Assembly: GCA_965215385.1 (NCBI GenBank)
Contig: OZ244059.1
Location: 2,108,001-2,172,000 of the forward strand
DNA from: JAPORY01 sp965215385
GTDB taxonomy: Bacteria > Pseudomonadota > Alphaproteobacteria > Rhodobacterales > Rhodobacteraceae
DNA: 64,000 nt
Direction: 5' to 3'
Of this stretch, positions 62,581 to 64,000 are shown piece by piece. The notes under the pieces were generated by a model. The model made no database searches. It was not told where the DNA came from and was given only the letters and a program-made list of their open reading frames with translations. Within the stretch, counting starts at the first letter, position 1, and each line of letters opens with the position of its first letter. A program made the position numbers and the translations under genes.

Positions 62581-62830
62581 TGGCTCCTTTACATTGTGAG
62601 AATGGCCGTTGTTGGCGTAAAATCTGAGTGGATGTTCGTCATAGCAGATTTTATTCAAGACTTTTCTGATACGCGGAGATCAAGAGGGGCTCGAACTGAC
62701 ATGTATTGGAATACAAACTAATGATAACAATGGATAAATGCTAATTTGGTAATAATCTACCAAGTCGACTCATAGCTTCTTTACATCGTGAGAGTGGTTC
62801 TTGTCAGCACGAAAATTGGTAGTGGATCGT
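62581..62830. repeat. Imperfect direct repeat pair
   Basis: GGCTCCTTTACATTGTGAGAATGG... (62581-62635) and AGCTTCTTTACATCGTGAGA... (62776-62829) align over about 52 bp, 195 bp apart, with roughly 70 percent identity by eye. They flank an AT-rich segment and may be ends of a small lost element. Confidence 0.5.
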
Positions 62831-63157
62831 GACGGCAGCTTGCGTTCCTCGATTTTCATCGGTGCGGGTATTGAGGGTTGCTGGTCGCAGAGCGGCATCG
62901 TGCGTTCGGGCAATCGAATATAGAGGCCACGACTGGCACCGTGGGTTTTCCAACTCACCATCGACGGCCCGTTGCCAAAGTGTCTGTCTGGATAGTTTGA
63001 GAAGTTTCGTGGCGTGTTGTAGCGGCACAGATCCTTCGGGTGCTTCGGGCCGGAATTTGCGGCGAAACGCATCATTCATGAGAATGCGCACCGGCGCACC
63101 GGGAACATCGGGTCTGACGCTGGGGAGAATCCCAGCGTTTATCCACAGGACTTTCAC
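62770..63157 (-). pseudogene. Long serine recombinase C-terminal remnant (frameshifted)
   Basis: One minus-strand frame reads GSVPLQHATKLLKLSRQTLW followed by QRAVDGEL; the neighbouring frame then continues THGASRGLYIRLPERTMPLC. Together they form the C-terminal segment of long serine recombinases in which a P-L-x-x-A-A-x-x-L-x-V-S-R-Q-T-V-x-x-R-V-x-x-G-E-L helix-turn-helix is followed by K-G-L-R-I-x-V-P. The catalytic resolvase domain is not found upstream, and a frameshift separates the two parts. Confidence 0.6.
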
Positions 63158-63660
63158 CCGCTACACATTGCCAGTTAGATTGGCGCACCCGAACACCGCC
63201 ACTACTGCCCCGTGCGGATAGGAGTACTGCAAGGTTATGAGTGCGCCCAAGCTCGGAACGGCGATACCGCCCTTGAGTATCGTGTGAAAGCCCCCTATCA
63301 CCGACGTCGGTAGCGGTTTGAGATTGGCGTTAGTCTGCCTGCGGATGCGCTTGCCTTCGCGCCACGACATTCGGAAGAGGATTGCGGGTTTATCAGTCTA
63401 GTTCGGAATGGTGTCGATCGACAGTGCTATTATCGCCAAAATACAGGCGCAACGAATATTTGCCACGGCCCAACCGACAGAGTGATCGCGAGAATCTGTT
63501 TCCTACTGGCTATGTTGCAAGCACACAATGGTGGATGGCAGGCGCTATAAATTGCAATTTAGTGTGACAAATCGGATACTTAAGCAATGAATTGGCAAAT
63601 GAAGCTCAGACTACAGCTCCAGTCGTCAACTTCTATCCATCGCTTAAGGAATAGAAGTCC
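63158..63660. other. Stretch between recombinase remnant and ATPase gene
   Basis: No supported gene; possibly further recombinase remains on the minus strand between 63161 and 63370, too decayed to assign. The last 20 bases hold the ribosome binding site (TTAAGGAATAGAAGTCC) of the following gene. Confidence 0.4.
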
Positions 63661-64000
63661 GTGACCCGAAAACGCCTACCCATCGGTATCCAAGATTTCG
63701 AGACGATCCGAAGTGAAGGCTGCTACTATGTCGATAAGACTGTGTTCATCCACCAATTGGTGAAACAAGGTCGTCATTATTTTCTGTCTCGTCCGCGGCG
63801 GTTTGGCAAGAGTCTTCTGATAAACACGCTGAGAGCGTTGTTTGAGGGACGTCAGGAGTTATTCCAAGGGCTTGCAATTCATGATGACTGGGATTGGTCA
63901 ATCTCTTATCCCGTTCTACGCCTGAGCTTTGATAGCAAGTATAACGAGGCAAAGGATATTGAGCGAAATGTCCTTGCGCAACTCAACGTCATTGAACGCA
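63661..64000 (+). CDS. AAA-ATPase-like / PD-(D/E)XK family protein, 5' part
   Basis: The gene starts with GTG, eight bases after AAGGAAT, and runs off the window, so only 113 residues are visible: MTRKRLPIGIQDFETIRSEG, CYYVDKTVFIHQLVKQGRHY, then FLSRPRRFGKSLLINTLRAL with the Walker A G-K-S. This is the AAA-ATPase_like (PF09820) family, whose complete members have about 500-600 residues and end with a PD-(D/E)XK nuclease-like domain (DUF1703). They are abundant, multi-copy, rapidly exchanged genes of unknown role, perhaps in phage defence or mobile-DNA control. Confidence 0.85.
   Translation, partial: MTRKRLPIGIQDFETIRSEGCYYVDKTVFIHQLVKQGRHYFLSRPRRFGKSLLINTLRALFEGRQELFQGLAIHDDWDWSISYPVLRLSFDSKYNEAKDIERNVLAQLNVIER

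Overview
The window reads as chromosomal DNA of an alphaproteobacterium that carries bacteriochlorophyll genes (an anoxygenic phototroph, perhaps an aerobic one). The main reasons are the bchG / pucC-like / bchP / idi cluster in its usual purple-bacterial order, the Mic60-like + HemY pair typical of Alphaproteobacteria, a tripartite tricarboxylate transporter, a polyamine (pot) operon and housekeeping genes (dnaN, recF, ilvD, accD, folC, zapE) of proteobacterial type. No rRNA is present, so I cannot name the genus.

Layout. 1-4.0 kb is a mobile and decayed zone: a resolvase helix-turn-helix scrap, a complete IS4/IS5-type insertion sequence with matching inverted ends, and a phage remnant (broken terminase, small protein, HNH fragment, beta-helix repeat protein with a 10-C run). 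4.0-8.9 kb holds a lone type I secretion ABC transporter, the Mic60-like/HemY pair and tRNA-Thr. 9.4-12.4 kb, just after that tRNA, holds a tightly coupled ATPase + unknown-partner gene pair followed by EVE and ASCH (PUA-like) proteins; this is my best candidate for an undescribed defence-type system. 12.9-18.7 kb is a putrescine/spermidine ABC transporter operon (potD-A-B-C) divergent from a putrescine-type aminotransferase. 18.8-20.3 kb is an orphan peptide-type binding protein. 20.9-25.7 kb is the photosynthesis segment plus a BLUF blue-light sensor. 26.2-40.3 kb is one long co-directional catabolic locus under an IclR regulator: Zn alcohol dehydrogenase, three-part molybdenum hydroxylase, TctCBA carboxylate transporter, IolD-like thiamine diphosphate enzyme, aldehyde dehydrogenase and an IlvD/Edd sugar-acid-type dehydratase. 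41-48.1 kb is housekeeping (recF, dnaN, ilvD, then accD and folC on the other strand).

48.8-54.3 kb is a gene-poor, repeat-rich zone with an IS30 transposase, a secreted orphan protein whose signal peptide contains a REP-like palindrome, perfect hairpins, and two copies of a decayed C-terminal sequence that resembles formylglycine-enzyme/DGR target tails. 54.4-61.1 kb returns to ordinary genes (zapE, MFS, alpha/beta hydrolase, ornithine cyclodeaminase family, truncated HNH nuclease, AEC carrier). After tRNA-Gln at 61.6 kb the DNA decays again (ISAs1 and long serine recombinase remnants), and the window ends inside an AAA-ATPase-like gene.

Starts were moved inward from the longest reading frame where a signal peptide, ribosome binding site or family length supported it. 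All functional names are from motif and family recognition by eye; no database search was run.
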